A stretch of DNA of 64,000 nt from NCBI RefSeq assembly GCF_000425445.1, contig NZ_AUDL01000008.1, positions 372,001 through 436,000 of the forward strand. The letters run 5' to 3'. Shown here one piece after another: positions 8,507 to 18,138 of the stretch. The DNA is from Flavobacterium denitrificans DSM 15936 (GTDB taxonomy: Bacteria > Bacteroidota > Bacteroidia > Flavobacteriales > Flavobacteriaceae). Below the pieces are notes generated by a model. The model saw nothing but the letters and a program-made list of their open reading frames with translations, was not told the origin of the DNA and did no database searches. Every line of letters starts with the position of its first letter. Within the stretch, counting starts at the first letter, position 1. A program made the position numbers and the translations under genes.

Positions 8507-9445
8507 CTATACCCAAGTGGCTAATTTACCTATAATTTTATTGCTAACTTTGGAAATATAGAGAACCGATTTTAAATAAAGCCTTAACTTCAAAGAAAAC
8601 TCTTTATTTTGGCTCACATATTCCAATAGGGCTTTTACATAATACGGCTGATAACTATCAATCAAAAATGTTTTTGCCAAAAATAGAATACTTTTTTTAG
8701 TATGCAATCTATTTATAGTAAGATATTCATATATCTTTATTCGTATAATTGCAGAAGTCTTTCTTCTACTAAAATCTAAATCATCCCCCATTGTTAATGA
8801 TTTTTTATGTTTACGATACTTAAATAAATATTCGTCCACAATATCATAAGTTGGGTTAAGATACCCTATCCTTGTCAGGAGTTCCCATTCTTCAGCATAT
8901 AATAAATGTTCGTCAAAGCGAAATTTTTTAATATATATTGCTCTCCACAAAATACATTGAATATTTACCTTTAAGTCACCAACCAATATAGCATCTCCCA
9001 TATGCGAATGTGAAAGTTTAAAAATTGGTCTCGATACATTAGATCTATCATCATGATCAAATTTTTCGAATTTACTGATGGTAAAATTTAGGTCAGATTT
9101 CGGAGCCAATGATAAAATTTTTGCTTCTATATTGTTTGGACACATTAAATCGTCGTCATCAAAAAACTGAATGAATTCGGCGTTTCGAGAAATTGCAATA
9201 TCTAATCCATGATTTCTAGTTCCTGAGAGTCCTTTTTTATATTTTTCTGTTTTCTTATAATAACTAAACCTGTTGTCATTTTTTATGTATTCACATACAA
9301 TTTCTTCAGTTGAATCTGTAGAATTGTCATCAATTACGATACACTCCCAATTAGAATAAGTTTGTGACACAATTGAATTCAATGTTTCAGCAATCAGGTT
9401 TGATCGATTAAAAGTTGCTAAGAGGATAGTAACTAAAGGTTTCAT
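8507..9445 (-). CDS. Glycosyltransferase family 2
   Basis: A 312-residue GT-A enzyme. The first strand is VTILLATFNR (5-14), with NWECIVIDDNSTD (32-44), GTRNHGL (75-81) and FFDDDDL (94-100) as the metal-binding site. A YAEEWELLTRIG segment further on fits the acceptor-binding region. It belongs to the same NWEC subfamily as the genes at 2397, 7535 and 12803, but with asparagine instead of glycine in the DDxS motif. It starts at an ATG 4 nt after the upstream GT2, so it is tightly coupled. The donor sugar is unknown. Confidence 0.85.
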   Translation of the reverse strand: MKPLVTILLATFNRSNLIAETLNSIVSQTYSNWECIVIDDNSTDSTEEIVCEYIKNDNRFSYYKKTEKYKKGLSGTRNHGLDIAISRNAEFIQFFDDDDLMCPNNIEAKILSLAPKSDLNFTISKFEKFDHDDRSNVSRPIFKLSHSHMGDAILVGDLKVNIQCILWRAIYIKKFRFDEHLLYAEEWELLTRIGYLNPTYDIVDEYLFKYRKHKKSLTMGDDLDFSRRKTSAIIRIKIYEYLTINRLHTKKSILFLAKTFLIDSYQPYYVKALLEYVSQNKEFSLKLRLYLKSVLYISKVSNKIIGKLATWV

Positions 9446-9449
9446 TTAA

Positions 9450-10283
9450 TTAAAATTTTGATTTTAGCCATCGAAATGGTTTTAAAACTGCTTTCCCAAT
9501 TTTAAACTCAAGTCTTAGTGTATTCTTAATCTTTTCTTTTTCTTCTCTTTCTATTCTATACAACAAATGGGTTATAAATTTTTCATAATGATTTACATAT
9601 AAATCTTTATGCTTTAAATAAATAACCATCAACAAACTATATTTAACTTTATTGGCTATAGTAGTTGTGGAATAATTTCTTTTTCTATAATTATATAGTG
9701 GTTCTGGTATTATGTACGCGGTGCCCCCATTTTTCAAAAGTCGAATAAAAAACTCCCAATCTTCAAAACCTTGCCTCATCGTTTCATCATATCCTCCACA
9801 GTTTTTCCAATCCTCTTTCCTAAACATTGAAGTACCCAGTGCGGCATTTGAAAATAAAAAATCAACTATGTCACCACCACTAGGCTTAAACAGTGTCGTC
9901 TTTTTATCTTCAAAAATTAAATTAGCATAGCAACTTACTAATCTGTAATCTGGATCATTTTTTAAAATTAGCAAAGCCTTTTCGCAAAAACTTGGCTCAA
10001 AAAAATCATCACTATCTAATACTAGAATATATTGACCATTTGACGCTTCAATTCCTTCATTCCTTGCTTTACTTTGCCCCTGATTTTCTTGTATTATTAA
10101 TTTCGTGATTTTTGGTTCGAGCCTTTTCAAAACTTCTTTCGTTTCTAAATCTGAACCATCATCAACTATTATGACTTCTACATTCGTGTTTGTTTGATTT
10201 AATGCAGAATCTACAGCTTGTTCTACAAACTTAAAATCATTAAAACAAGGAATAACAATCGATATTAAATCATTATCTTTCAT
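9450..10283 (-). CDS. Glycosyltransferase family 2
   Basis: A 277-residue GT-A protein. ISIVIPCFNDFKFV (8-21) opens the fold, VEVIIVDDGSD (35-45) holds the nucleotide-binding aspartates, and ILVLDSDDF (86-94) is the metal site. GFEDWEFFIRLL (about 173-184) is the catalytic-base region, very clear here. It differs from the NWEC subfamily in its N-terminal motif. Its ATG lies inside the end of the upstream GT4 gene (11-nt overlap), which indicates coupled translation. Glycan context only; the linkage formed is not predictable. Confidence 0.85.
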   Translation of the reverse strand: MKDNDLISIVIPCFNDFKFVEQAVDSALNQTNTNVEVIIVDDGSDLETKEVLKRLEPKITKLIIQENQGQSKARNEGIEASNGQYILVLDSDDFFEPSFCEKALLILKNDPDYRLVSCYANLIFEDKKTTLFKPSGGDIVDFLFSNAALGTSMFRKEDWKNCGGYDETMRQGFEDWEFFIRLLKNGGTAYIIPEPLYNYRKRNYSTTTIANKVKYSLLMVIYLKHKDLYVNHYEKFITHLLYRIEREEKEKIKNTLRLEFKIGKAVLKPFRWLKSKF

Positions 10284-11514
10284 TAATCAGCCTATTATAT
10301 ATTGTTTGCCATTTTGCATCAACCATTTTCTGTGAATAATTTTTATTTGCAAAATAATGGGCTTGATTGCCCATTTCAATTAAAGTGCTATTGTCATCAA
10401 CTAATCTTTTAATTTTAGTCGCCATACAATCAATATTATACTCGTCACAAATAAATCCCGAAATTCCATTCTCTAAAGTATATTTTACTCCTCCTGAATC
10501 AAATACTACAACAGGCAAACCACATGCCATAGCTTCAATTGTTACTAATCCTTGTGTTTCGGTACTTTTCCCATTATGCAATGAAACCGACGACAATAAA
10601 AAAATGTCATTATCCCATAGCAATTCGCGAATTTCTTCTCGGGATTTAGAACCTACTAAAACTATTGAATCTGTTAAATTATTATCACGGATGTAGCTTT
10701 CCAAATTTTCACGTTCTGGCCCTTCACCGACAACTGTCAGTTTAAAATCAAGTCCTTCAAGTTTTAATTTCTTTACAGCGTGAAAAGCATAAATATGTCC
10801 TTTTACAATATTTAATCGCCCCACTGTAATTAATCTGGAGATTTGATCATCTCGTTTTATTTTATTTGGATGAAAAAAATCTGTATCTACTCCTACAGGA
10901 ACAATTGTAAGTATCTTTTCTGGGCAACCTAAATCTATAAGAATTTCTGCTAAATACGGAGTATTAACCGCTACTAAATCTCCATATTTAAAAAGATTAT
11001 CGTAATAACCATTATTTGGTATAAAACCACTTATAGGAAAAATCGCATCATGGCCATGAAAACTAACAACTAAAGAAGGTTTAAAACCAACCTTTTTTAG
11101 TAACGATAAAATCCCTGAATTTGTTCCATATTGAACATGAAAAATATCAACATCATTGAATTGATTATAAAAAACCCATTGGTATAACCAAGTCAAACTA
11201 AATTTTGAATGCGCTTTGTAATATTTAAATATCTGATTTACATTCTTTAAATTAAAAAACAATAAAACAAACCATTTGAGTATGCGAATTATTCTATTTT
11301 TTGGAATTTTATACTCTTCTAAAATTATTTTGTCCTTGATTTCGTATTTCGTTAATAAATCCTGTTGCTTGCTACTTTCAAAATCTAATAATTTATCAAC
11401 TATCAATTTCACATCAAATCCCCATTTTATGGCCGTTATAATTTGTGCTAATATGAACGTCTCGGACAAGTGAGGAAACTGCCCAAGTTTAAAAATTATC
11501 TTTTTATTTTCCAT
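10273..11514 (-). CDS. Glycosyltransferase family 4 (WcaL/AmsK-like)
   Basis: A 413-residue retaining GT-B enzyme. The N-terminus (KLGQFPHLSETFILAQI) matches the WcaL/AmsK-type group of exopolysaccharide transferases. HVQYGTNSGI and VSFHGHDA lie in the acceptor half. RLITVGRLNIVKGHIYA starts the donor half, and ETQGLVTIEAMACGLPVV is the EX7E motif with its downstream proline. The gene overlaps the next GT2 by 11 nt. A 190-nt gap upstream, which contains a GT2 remnant, separates it from the exostosin-like gene. Role: addition of one hexose-type residue in the cytoplasm, inferred from the family. Confidence 0.85.
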   Translation of the reverse strand: MENKKIIFKLGQFPHLSETFILAQIITAIKWGFDVKLIVDKLLDFESSKQQDLLTKYEIKDKIILEEYKIPKNRIIRILKWFVLLFFNLKNVNQIFKYYKAHSKFSLTWLYQWVFYNQFNDVDIFHVQYGTNSGILSLLKKVGFKPSLVVSFHGHDAIFPISGFIPNNGYYDNLFKYGDLVAVNTPYLAEILIDLGCPEKILTIVPVGVDTDFFHPNKIKRDDQISRLITVGRLNIVKGHIYAFHAVKKLKLEGLDFKLTVVGEGPERENLESYIRDNNLTDSIVLVGSKSREEIRELLWDNDIFLLSSVSLHNGKSTETQGLVTIEAMACGLPVVVFDSGGVKYTLENGISGFICDEYNIDCMATKIKRLVDDNSTLIEMGNQAHYFANKNYSQKMVDAKWQTIYNRLINER

Positions 11515-11604
11515 TTTAAATTACTCATTTTTGCTACAATAATAACTTTTAAATAATCTCTAAAATCTACTTTTAATCTTTAATATTTGAAACCGAAATT
11601 TCTC

Positions 11605-11703
11605 TTACAATCTAAATCTAATAACTGAATCAATTATTGCTTCTTCATCATCAATAATGCACTCCAAATTCTCAAAACATAGTGATTTAATGAAGCAGGC
11701 ATA
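11605..11703 (-). pseudogene. Possible remnant of a GT2 glycosyltransferase
   Basis: The 190-nt gap between two glycosyltransferase genes contains, on the minus strand, an open stretch ending in TAA at 11605-11607. It reads KSLCFENLECIIDDEEAI around its middle. This resembles the N-terminal motif of the intact neighbours (SxxxQxxxNWECIxIDDGS), with one residue lost before DD and the DDGS motif altered. No start codon in a sensible place and no rest of the gene follow. I read it as the scar of a deleted GT2 gene, consistent with gene turnover in this block. The match covers only about 20 residues in AT-rich DNA, so chance similarity is possible. Confidence 0.35.
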
Positions 11704-11704
11704 A

Positions 11705-12799
11705 TTATATATTTTTTTTATTTTCCAGTAAATAAAGACTTATATGTTCTGCCTGTATAAAAATTTTATCAAATTGATTGTTTACTATCTTTTCAACTAC
11801 TGACGAAGGACTTAAATACAAATCATAATAGTCAACAACATTTTTTCTTAAAATTGATATTCCTTCTTGACTTCTAGCGAAACACTCTATTAGTAAATCA
11901 TTTAATTCTTTTTTATTTTTATAGATTAACGCAGTTTCGTTATTAACGAGAGGTGGTATAAATAAATTTGCGTATGTATCATGGATTATAGGAATACAAC
12001 CAGCACTCATAGCTTCAATCACATTATGAGATTGAGGCATTACCACACCTGGTAGGGCAATAAAAAAACTAAACCTTTCTAAAGTCTTTATTAATTCAGA
12101 AAAACTTAATCTAAAATCATCTTCAGCATTGATTAGTAAAACTATATTGTCCTCATCACTTTCAATAAAATCGACTAATTCATTATACGTTTTTATTTTC
12201 CTATTATAACTTTGGGAGCCTATATAATTAAATATTTCTACTCTATTGGGGATGTCAAAATAATTATTTTTAGTAATTTGTTTATATCGCTTATTGTCAA
12301 AATTACCTGATATAAAACCTGATTTCTTTCTACTACATACAAAATCAGTGCTAATACTTAAATATTCAGAATTGTACATTAAGGGATATTTACTCATTGG
12401 AACATGGTAATATAGCTTATTATCGTAATATTCCGAGTTAAAAAAATCATTACTAAGCTGCTCTTTCGTAATCCATGAAACACCTGATTTTTTTATGGGC
12501 TTACCAATTTTAATTTTTTCCTTTAAAATCATTGAAGCATATTTAGGTTCGCCGCTTTTATTATCAAAAGAAAGCTTTCCGATAACGGAACTATCATATG
12601 GCAGATAAACGGTGTAGTCGTTAAGTGTAAAAAATTTTATAAAATTAAATAGATATCTATTTAATACTACACCTCGAACATCTATATATATTTTCTTTTG
12701 TTTCGGCTTGATAAAAGAACTCGTGAAGAGAACTTTCAATAAAAAAAAATAACTTAATACCTTACGTCTAATCAATCTTCTGAAAGAATAAAATGTCAT
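11705..12799 (-). CDS. Exostosin-like GT-B glycosyltransferase
   Basis: This 364-residue protein has a basic N-terminus with a short hydrophobic stretch (about residues 13-27). The best motif is FIALPGVVMPQSHNVIEAMSAGCIPII, near residues 243-269, which resembles the donor-binding region of exostosin/GT47-type and related GT-B proteins. A downstream tail (YYDLYLSPSSVVEKI) fits the closing helix. The N-terminal half is not recognisable as a named family. It starts at an ATG 3 nt after the upstream GT2. The call rests on the one motif and the context of glycosyltransferases on both sides. Confidence 0.6.
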   Translation of the reverse strand: MTFYSFRRLIRRKVLSYFFLLKVLFTSSFIKPKQKKIYIDVRGVVLNRYLFNFIKFFTLNDYTVYLPYDSSVIGKLSFDNKSGEPKYASMILKEKIKIGKPIKKSGVSWITKEQLSNDFFNSEYYDNKLYYHVPMSKYPLMYNSEYLSISTDFVCSRKKSGFISGNFDNKRYKQITKNNYFDIPNRVEIFNYIGSQSYNRKIKTYNELVDFIESDEDNIVLLINAEDDFRLSFSELIKTLERFSFFIALPGVVMPQSHNVIEAMSAGCIPIIHDTYANLFIPPLVNNETALIYKNKKELNDLLIECFARSQEGISILRKNVVDYYDLYLSPSSVVEKIVNNQFDKIFIQAEHISLYLLENKKNI

Positions 12800-12802
12800 T
12801 TT

Positions 12803-13777
12803 TTAGTGATTTTTAAAAATACGTATTAAGTAGAAATGTCTCGTAATTCCATACATTTTCAGCTTTCTTTTTAGTAACCAATCTTTTAAATTTCTTTTGC
12901 CTAAAAACCAATTATATTCAATTAAAATTTCTTTATTTTGAATTTTGCTTAATAGGTGTCGTTTTCCGTTTTCGATATATTTGTGAGAATGAATACTTTT
13001 AGTATATAATTTAATATACGAATCTATAAGTATCCAGCTTATGATCGAGTCCCTGCATTTATCTAATGTTGTAAAACGACTCACATTCTCATCGGAGAAA
13101 CTACATCTATAATACACCATACCATCTACAGGATGAATAATTTTTTTAGTATTTAATAAAACTCTAGTAAAAAATTCGGCATCCTGATTTATTGATAAAG
13201 ATTCATTCCATAATCCGCTTTTCTGAATTAACTCTCTTCGAACTAAATAAACATGCGAAGGCAAAAAAGTACCAAAGTTTCCAAAATCAGAAATTAAACT
13301 AAATCCACTATCATAATTTTTATTAGTTTTCTCTATTCTAGGCTTAACATCATCTACGGTTTCTGAAAAATAATTCCATTTACTGGTTATCAAAACATAT
13401 TTCTCTTCTAGATATTTTGCAGCCGCACTTATCTGGGAAAGTAAAAGATCAGCAGACAATAGATCATCCGAATCCAACCATTTAACGAATGCTCCTTTAC
13501 TTAATTCAAAACCTAGATTTCTGCAAACATTTCCTCCTTTAGGAGTTTCTAGTGGTCTTTTAAAATATTTGAAACGAGAATCCTTTGCACAATATTGGGC
13601 TAACAACTCCTCAGTATCATCTGATGAACCATCATCGACTACAATACATTCCCAATTACTGTAAGTTTGGCTCAAAACACTATCAAGCGTTTGGTTTAAA
13701 ATACTTGCTCTATTGTATGTTGGGATAATAATCGAAATTAGTATATCATTCATCTCTAATTTATATACAGCAGTCAT
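12803..13777 (-). CDS. Glycosyltransferase family 2
   Basis: A 324-residue GT-A enzyme (316 residues if translation begins at the second ATG, 13751-13753, which starts closer to the fold). Motifs are ISIIIPTYNRA (15-24), NWECIVVDDGSSDD (41-54), RFKYFKRP (68-75), CRNLGFELSKG (85-95) and WLDSDDLL (100-107). NQDAEFFTRVL matches the acceptor region of its probable paralogue at 7535. Neither start has a clear ribosome-binding site, as is usual in Bacteroidota. It lies between GT4 and exostosin-like genes, 3 nt and 24 nt apart. Donor unknown. Confidence 0.85.
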   Translation of the reverse strand: MTAVYKLEMNDILISIIIPTYNRASILNQTLDSVLSQTYSNWECIVVDDGSSDDTEELLAQYCAKDSRFKYFKRPLETPKGGNVCRNLGFELSKGAFVKWLDSDDLLSADLLLSQISAAAKYLEEKYVLITSKWNYFSETVDDVKPRIEKTNKNYDSGFSLISDFGNFGTFLPSHVYLVRRELIQKSGLWNESLSINQDAEFFTRVLLNTKKIIHPVDGMVYYRCSFSDENVSRFTTLDKCRDSIISWILIDSYIKLYTKSIHSHKYIENGKRHLLSKIQNKEILIEYNWFLGKRNLKDWLLKRKLKMYGITRHFYLIRIFKNH

Positions 13778-13801
13778 TTTAAAAAAAATAACGGCTATTC
13801 T

Positions 13802-14920
13802 TTAAATATTACTTATTGATCTCTCAATTAAATCATCAATGACATCCAAATGTCTTTTTAATGTAAAATTATTTTTAATCCTCTCTTTTCCATTAGTGCC
13901 GAGTTTTTTCGCAAGGGTTTTATCTTCTAATAGCAATATCATTTTTTCAGCCATTGTATCTACATCATGTTCATCTACCAAAAAGCCTGTTTCGCCTTCA
14001 ATGACGACATCTGGAATACCAGCATGTCTCGTTGAGATTACAGGTAAACCAGCAGCATTTGCTTCTAAAATTGCAACAGGGGTGCCTTCCTGATCACCAT
14101 TTAGTGCAGTTATAGAATGTTGTACAAAAGCCAATCCATTAGATAAATATTCTATAAATTGTGGTCGATCAATAATTCCAGGTAACAAAACCGCATCTTC
14201 TAACTTAAATGCTCTTACTATGTTTGAACAACTCTCTAACAATTCTCCAGTACCTCCCATAATTAATTTTGCTTCCGGGAATCTATCATGTACTTTTTTA
14301 AATGCTAATAATGTATAGTAAGGTGCTTTTTTATTCACAAAACGTCCTACAGCTAAAAATGTCGAATCAGTAAATTTCGGAACAACATTCAAAAACAGAT
14401 CACTTGATCCACACGCACTATATATTAATTTTTCTTTAGGACAACCTAATTCAAGCAGTTTTTTTTGCATTGAATGCGAGACTGCTATGACATATTTACT
14501 GCATGCAAACACTTCTTTATAGTTATCACAATTTTTAATTACAGCTTCAACCGAGGCATCATATCCGTGAAAATGAGTTATTAACGGAATGTCTAATTTT
14601 TTACAAAAATTTAAAATTCTATGAGACGTATTACCATACTGCGCTAAAACAACTTGTATTTTATTCTTTTGAAGCGAATGCATAAAATTCATTTCGATAA
14701 CAGAAGGTGTTTTAAATCCAAGTTTACGTTTTATTTTTACCATCCAAGCAATATTTTTATTATTCAATTTCCCAACTCCTTCCAAATATTGTGGGATAAC
14801 ATCTCCATAATAATAAAAAATTTCTCCTTTTAATCCATTTTTTTGTTCTTGAATAAAAGTTTCTGAGTAACCATCTTTAGAGGGAGAAATAATAGCAATT
14901 CTACTTTGAGTTAGTTTCAT
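13802..14920 (-). CDS. Glycosyltransferase family 4
   Basis: A 372-residue retaining GT-B transferase. VLAQYGNTSHRIL and ITHFHGYDASVEA in the N-terminal half are typical for colanic-acid/amylovoran-type GT4 proteins. FLAVGRFVNKKAP starts the donor half and QEGTPVAILEANAAGLPVIST carries the EX7E motif, followed by ARHAG-type spacing and GETGFLVDEHD. The ATG overlaps the stop of the upstream GT2 as ATGA (4 nt), a standard coupling arrangement. Function: transfer of a hexose or hexosamine in the cytoplasm during assembly of the block's glycan. Specificity unknown. Confidence 0.87.
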   Translation of the reverse strand: MKLTQSRIAIISPSKDGYSETFIQEQKNGLKGEIFYYYGDVIPQYLEGVGKLNNKNIAWMVKIKRKLGFKTPSVIEMNFMHSLQKNKIQVVLAQYGNTSHRILNFCKKLDIPLITHFHGYDASVEAVIKNCDNYKEVFACSKYVIAVSHSMQKKLLELGCPKEKLIYSACGSSDLFLNVVPKFTDSTFLAVGRFVNKKAPYYTLLAFKKVHDRFPEAKLIMGGTGELLESCSNIVRAFKLEDAVLLPGIIDRPQFIEYLSNGLAFVQHSITALNGDQEGTPVAILEANAAGLPVISTRHAGIPDVVIEGETGFLVDEHDVDTMAEKMILLLEDKTLAKKLGTNGKERIKNNFTLKRHLDVIDDLIERSISNI

Positions 14921-15885
14921 AAAATCGATTTGAAAATCATGATTTTTTTTGTGAATTTATTGCTAGCAAACCTATATGTAATATACATATTTATAAAGGC
15001 AAAATAAGATGTGTTTTTTAATCTTACATTATAAAAAGATTTGCTGAAAATTGACAAATAACCATGCAAATTAAACCATTTATGATATAATAAATACTCT
15101 GACTGTAAATTTATAATCTTCACAGAACGCATAAAAGTTCGTACTATCTTTTCTTCCAGTAATCTATTTTTTTTCTTCTGAACATCTTTATGATTGCGAC
15201 TTACAGATTGATGCTCTCTAAAATAATTCAATGTTTCTGATAAAAAACATACTTTAGTTTTTAAAGCTAATTTGATCCAAAAATACCAATCTCCACACAT
15301 ATTCATTTCTAATAAAGATCTTGAGAAAATAGAATCTTCCACTAATTCCCTCTTAAAAATTACAGCGCTTGAATTAGGAATGACATTAAAATTACTAAAA
15401 TAAGATTCAACGAATTCTCTTCCTTCTTTGACAAAATTCATCTGCCATATATTAGGCTGAAACCTATTTGTATAATTTACTCTATGGCTCAAAAAATCTC
15501 CATTTTCATCAACATCAGTGGATTGGCAATAGACAATTCCCTTTGATTGATCGTCGTCAATATATTTTATTAATTTCGATAAAAAAGTTAATTCACAATA
15601 ATCATCACTCTCAGCAATCCATATATATTCACCTCGGGCTAACTGTATTCCTTTTTGCCATTGCTTAAAAGGACTTCTTGAATTTTCTTCATTGACAATT
15701 AAGTGTGAAACTTTAGAATGATCAGAGTAGCGTTCTAAAATGGCTACACTATTATCTGTACTTTTATCATCCAGAAGTATAACTTCAAAATCTTGAAAAG
15801 TTTGATTAAATACGCTCTCAAGTCTTTGAACCAAAAATTTTGAATGGTTGTAATTAGGAATAATTATGGAAACTTTTGGATTCAA
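14917..15885 (-). CDS. Glycosyltransferase family 2
   Basis: A GT-A protein of 322 residues if it starts at TTG (15883-15885). That start overlaps the stop of the upstream WbsX gene as TTGA, mirrors the ATGA overlap at the gene's other end, and gives MNPKVSIIIPNYNHS, the normal family N-terminus. An upstream ATG (15937-15939) would add 18 residues rich in aromatic and basic amino acids that do not look like the family and would overlap the WbsX gene by 58 nt. Further motifs are VILLDDKSTDNS, RGEYIWIAESDDYCE (metal site) and MCGDWYFWIKLAL (catalytic base region). Sugar specificity unknown. Confidence 0.83.
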   Translation of the reverse strand: MNPKVSIIIPNYNHSKFLVQRLESVFNQTFQDFEVILLDDKSTDNSVAILERYSDHSKVSHLIVNEENSRSPFKQWQKGIQLARGEYIWIAESDDYCELTFLSKLIKYIDDDQSKGIVYCQSTDVDENGDFLSHRVNYTNRFQPNIWQMNFVKEGREFVESYFSNFNVIPNSSAVIFKRELVEDSIFSRSLLEMNMCGDWYFWIKLALKTKVCFLSETLNYFREHQSVSRNHKDVQKKKNRLLEEKIVRTFMRSVKIINLQSEYLLYHKWFNLHGYLSIFSKSFYNVRLKNTSYFAFINMYITYRFASNKFTKKIMIFKSIL

Positions 15886-16961
15886 GACTCTAATGCTTTT
15901 TTGGTGGCTTCTAAATAAGCAGTACCATATTTCGTGCATGGTTCTAAATGATTACCTTCTGCCCACTCATTCATCGCATTTATAAAAATAAAATTTTCAT
16001 CAATTGAATACGGCTTAAAATTAGCAATAATATGACTTAACCACTTATAATATAAATCTGGATTGCTTCCCACAGCGACAACCCCTTTTTCTTTTTTTCG
16101 AGGAGTATTATCCCAAGATGGTGTAACAGATCGGAAATACTTATAATCTGGTATTTTTTTATCAATACATTTCTTAACCCCTAATTCAAAATCTCTAAAA
16201 TCAACTGAAACAGATTTTTGCTTCTTTTTAAAAAAATCAAATACTGCTTTTTTTTGTTTAATTTTCAATTTATTCTTAATTACTGCGAGAGGAGAAAACT
16301 CTATTACTGCATCAAAATCAATTTCTTTAGGATCAATCACATCTCCAAAACTATCTGTAAAACATAAATATAAATCTTCAAAACCAAATTCTTCAATTGC
16401 TACTTTCCTCCAAAGAGCGACTGTTGTTTTTATATCTGGCAATAAATCATGTCTATAAAGTACAAAGACAGGTTTATTACCTACTTTAATATATCTTGAA
16501 TCAGAAAAAACATGTTCACACAACCATCGCATATGAGCTTTGTCATCTTCAAAATTATAATCTTGCTGCATTAGAACATCTTCTTCTTTACCATCCCATC
16601 TGCGAGTCCAATTTTCATTTGCCCAGCATAACATAAAAGGCATTTTCAAATCATTCTGTTTAAGCATTCCATCAATTGGCTGATCCAACAATCTTTTTCC
16701 ATTAAACCAGTAATGATAATAGCAAAATCCTTCTATTCCATATGATTTCGCTAAATCAGCTTGAGCTTTTCTAGCTTCGGGCAAACGTAAATCATAGAAC
16801 CCTAAATCAGTAGGCAATTGGGGCTGATAATGCCCCGAAAATAAAGGCATTGCTTTTGTTACATTCGTCCACTCAGTAAATCCTTTGCCCCACCACAAAT
16901 CATTTTCTGGAATTGGATGAAATTGAGGCAGATGAAATGCTATCAGTTTAGTTTTGTTCAT
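15882..16961 (-). CDS. WbsX-family protein (GH99-like domain)
   Basis: This 359-residue protein matches the WbsX family (Glyco_tran_WbsX), found in O-antigen and capsule clusters and related to the GH99 alpha-mannanase/endomannosidase fold. Clear motifs are AFHLPQFHPIPENDLWWGKGFTEW at the N-terminus (split here as AFHLPQFHP and WWGKGFTEWTNV), FCYYHYWFNGKRLL, CWANENWTRRWDG, and FINAMNEWAEGNHLEP near the C-terminus. The family is often annotated as a glycosyltransferase, but its active-site type suggests glycosidase or transglycosidase chemistry. Biochemistry is poorly known. It overlaps both neighbours (14 nt upstream, 4 nt downstream), so it is embedded in the operon. Confidence 0.85.
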   Translation of the reverse strand: MNKTKLIAFHLPQFHPIPENDLWWGKGFTEWTNVTKAMPLFSGHYQPQLPTDLGFYDLRLPEARKAQADLAKSYGIEGFCYYHYWFNGKRLLDQPIDGMLKQNDLKMPFMLCWANENWTRRWDGKEEDVLMQQDYNFEDDKAHMRWLCEHVFSDSRYIKVGNKPVFVLYRHDLLPDIKTTVALWRKVAIEEFGFEDLYLCFTDSFGDVIDPKEIDFDAVIEFSPLAVIKNKLKIKQKKAVFDFFKKKQKSVSVDFRDFELGVKKCIDKKIPDYKYFRSVTPSWDNTPRKKEKGVVAVGSNPDLYYKWLSHIIANFKPYSIDENFIFINAMNEWAEGNHLEPCTKYGTAYLEATKKALES

Positions 16962-18117
16962 TTAATGTCTTATTAAAAACAGAAGCCATGCTTTGCAAAT
17001 AAATATCTTTAGAAAAATAATCAATTGCTAATTTATAACCTTCTTCTGATGATTTTTTATAAAAACTAGAGTCGTTTATAAGATTATTTAATTTAGTTAT
17101 TGCCTCTTTTGTTTCATTATATAAAGACAAATCATAATTTGCGTTTAGAATTTCAGATGGTCCTCCACTATTTCTTGCTAAAACCGGTATTTTATTACTC
17201 ATTGCTTCGATCAATGTCCTTCCAAAAGCTTCATCTTTAGAGCAACTCATTAATATATCTATTTCTTTATATATCAATTGATTTGGTATATATCCTAAAA
17301 AACTAACAACATCAGATAATTTATTGTTTTCAATAAATTCATTCAATTCTTTATAATAATGATGTTCCGAAACACCTCCATAAAAATTCAATCTTAAATT
17401 ATGGTTCTTTTTATAACATTCTTTAAAAACTTGCAATGCAAAATCTTGTTTTTTTAGCATCATAATCACTCCCACAACTCCTATTGTAATTGTAGTTTTA
17501 TTTATCTCCCTTGCAAAAACATCCTTATGTTCAAAAAAACCATTGTATACAACTTCGGAGTTGAAAACTTTTGATCCCAACCAATGTTCCTTAAGCAAAT
17601 TTGTTGTAAAAATTGAAACAGCGCTTTTTTTTATTTTATCTACGACTACTCTCCGTGATGGAATATAAGAAATATTAAAGTCTTTATCTCCATATTCTCT
17701 AATGTGCCACAAGTGGGGTTTCTTCATTTTTTTTGATAAATCATAACCAAAAGATATAACAGAAGTATTAGTATATACTAAATCTGGAGCAAAAGTTTGT
17801 GCAACTAAAAGTAGTCTTTCTTTTAATACTCTTTTCTTTTTGTAATATTTTATTGTTTCCTTTAAATGATTTTGAAATGAAGAATAATTAAAATAACCAC
17901 ATCTTGGCAAATTTAATATCTCATAATTTACTTCGATTCTATTTAGTTCATTGACCATCATTCCGTTGTCTGGCACAATTACTAAAAATTCATAAACTGT
18001 CATTAACCCTTCTAAAATAGTAATTAAAGAATGAGATGCCCCATTTAAATATTGCTCATGGGCTAAAACTAATATTTTCGGTTTTTTAATCATTTCAAAT
18101 TCTGCAACTTTACCCAT
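16948..18117 (-). CDS. Glycosyltransferase family 4
   Basis: A 389-residue GT-B protein (381 if translation starts at the second ATG, 18091-18093, which begins MIKKPKILVLAHEQYLNGAS). The acceptor half shows YTNTSVISFGYDL. The donor half begins near TIGVVGVIMMLKKQDFAL, and DEAFGRTLIEAMSNKIPVLAR is the EX7E motif. The spacing to the upstream acyltransferase is 21 nt and it overlaps WbsX by 14 nt. No membrane segment is seen. Role: cytoplasmic addition of a sugar to the growing chain. Donor unknown. Confidence 0.85.
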   Translation of the reverse strand: MGKVAEFEMIKKPKILVLAHEQYLNGASHSLITILEGLMTVYEFLVIVPDNGMMVNELNRIEVNYEILNLPRCGYFNYSSFQNHLKETIKYYKKKRVLKERLLLVAQTFAPDLVYTNTSVISFGYDLSKKMKKPHLWHIREYGDKDFNISYIPSRRVVVDKIKKSAVSIFTTNLLKEHWLGSKVFNSEVVYNGFFEHKDVFAREINKTTITIGVVGVIMMLKKQDFALQVFKECYKKNHNLRLNFYGGVSEHHYYKELNEFIENNKLSDVVSFLGYIPNQLIYKEIDILMSCSKDEAFGRTLIEAMSNKIPVLARNSGGPSEILNANYDLSLYNETKEAITKLNNLINDSSFYKKSSEEGYKLAIDYFSKDIYLQSMASVFNKTLNEQN

Positions 18118-18138
18118 AAATCGCCATAAAATAAATCT

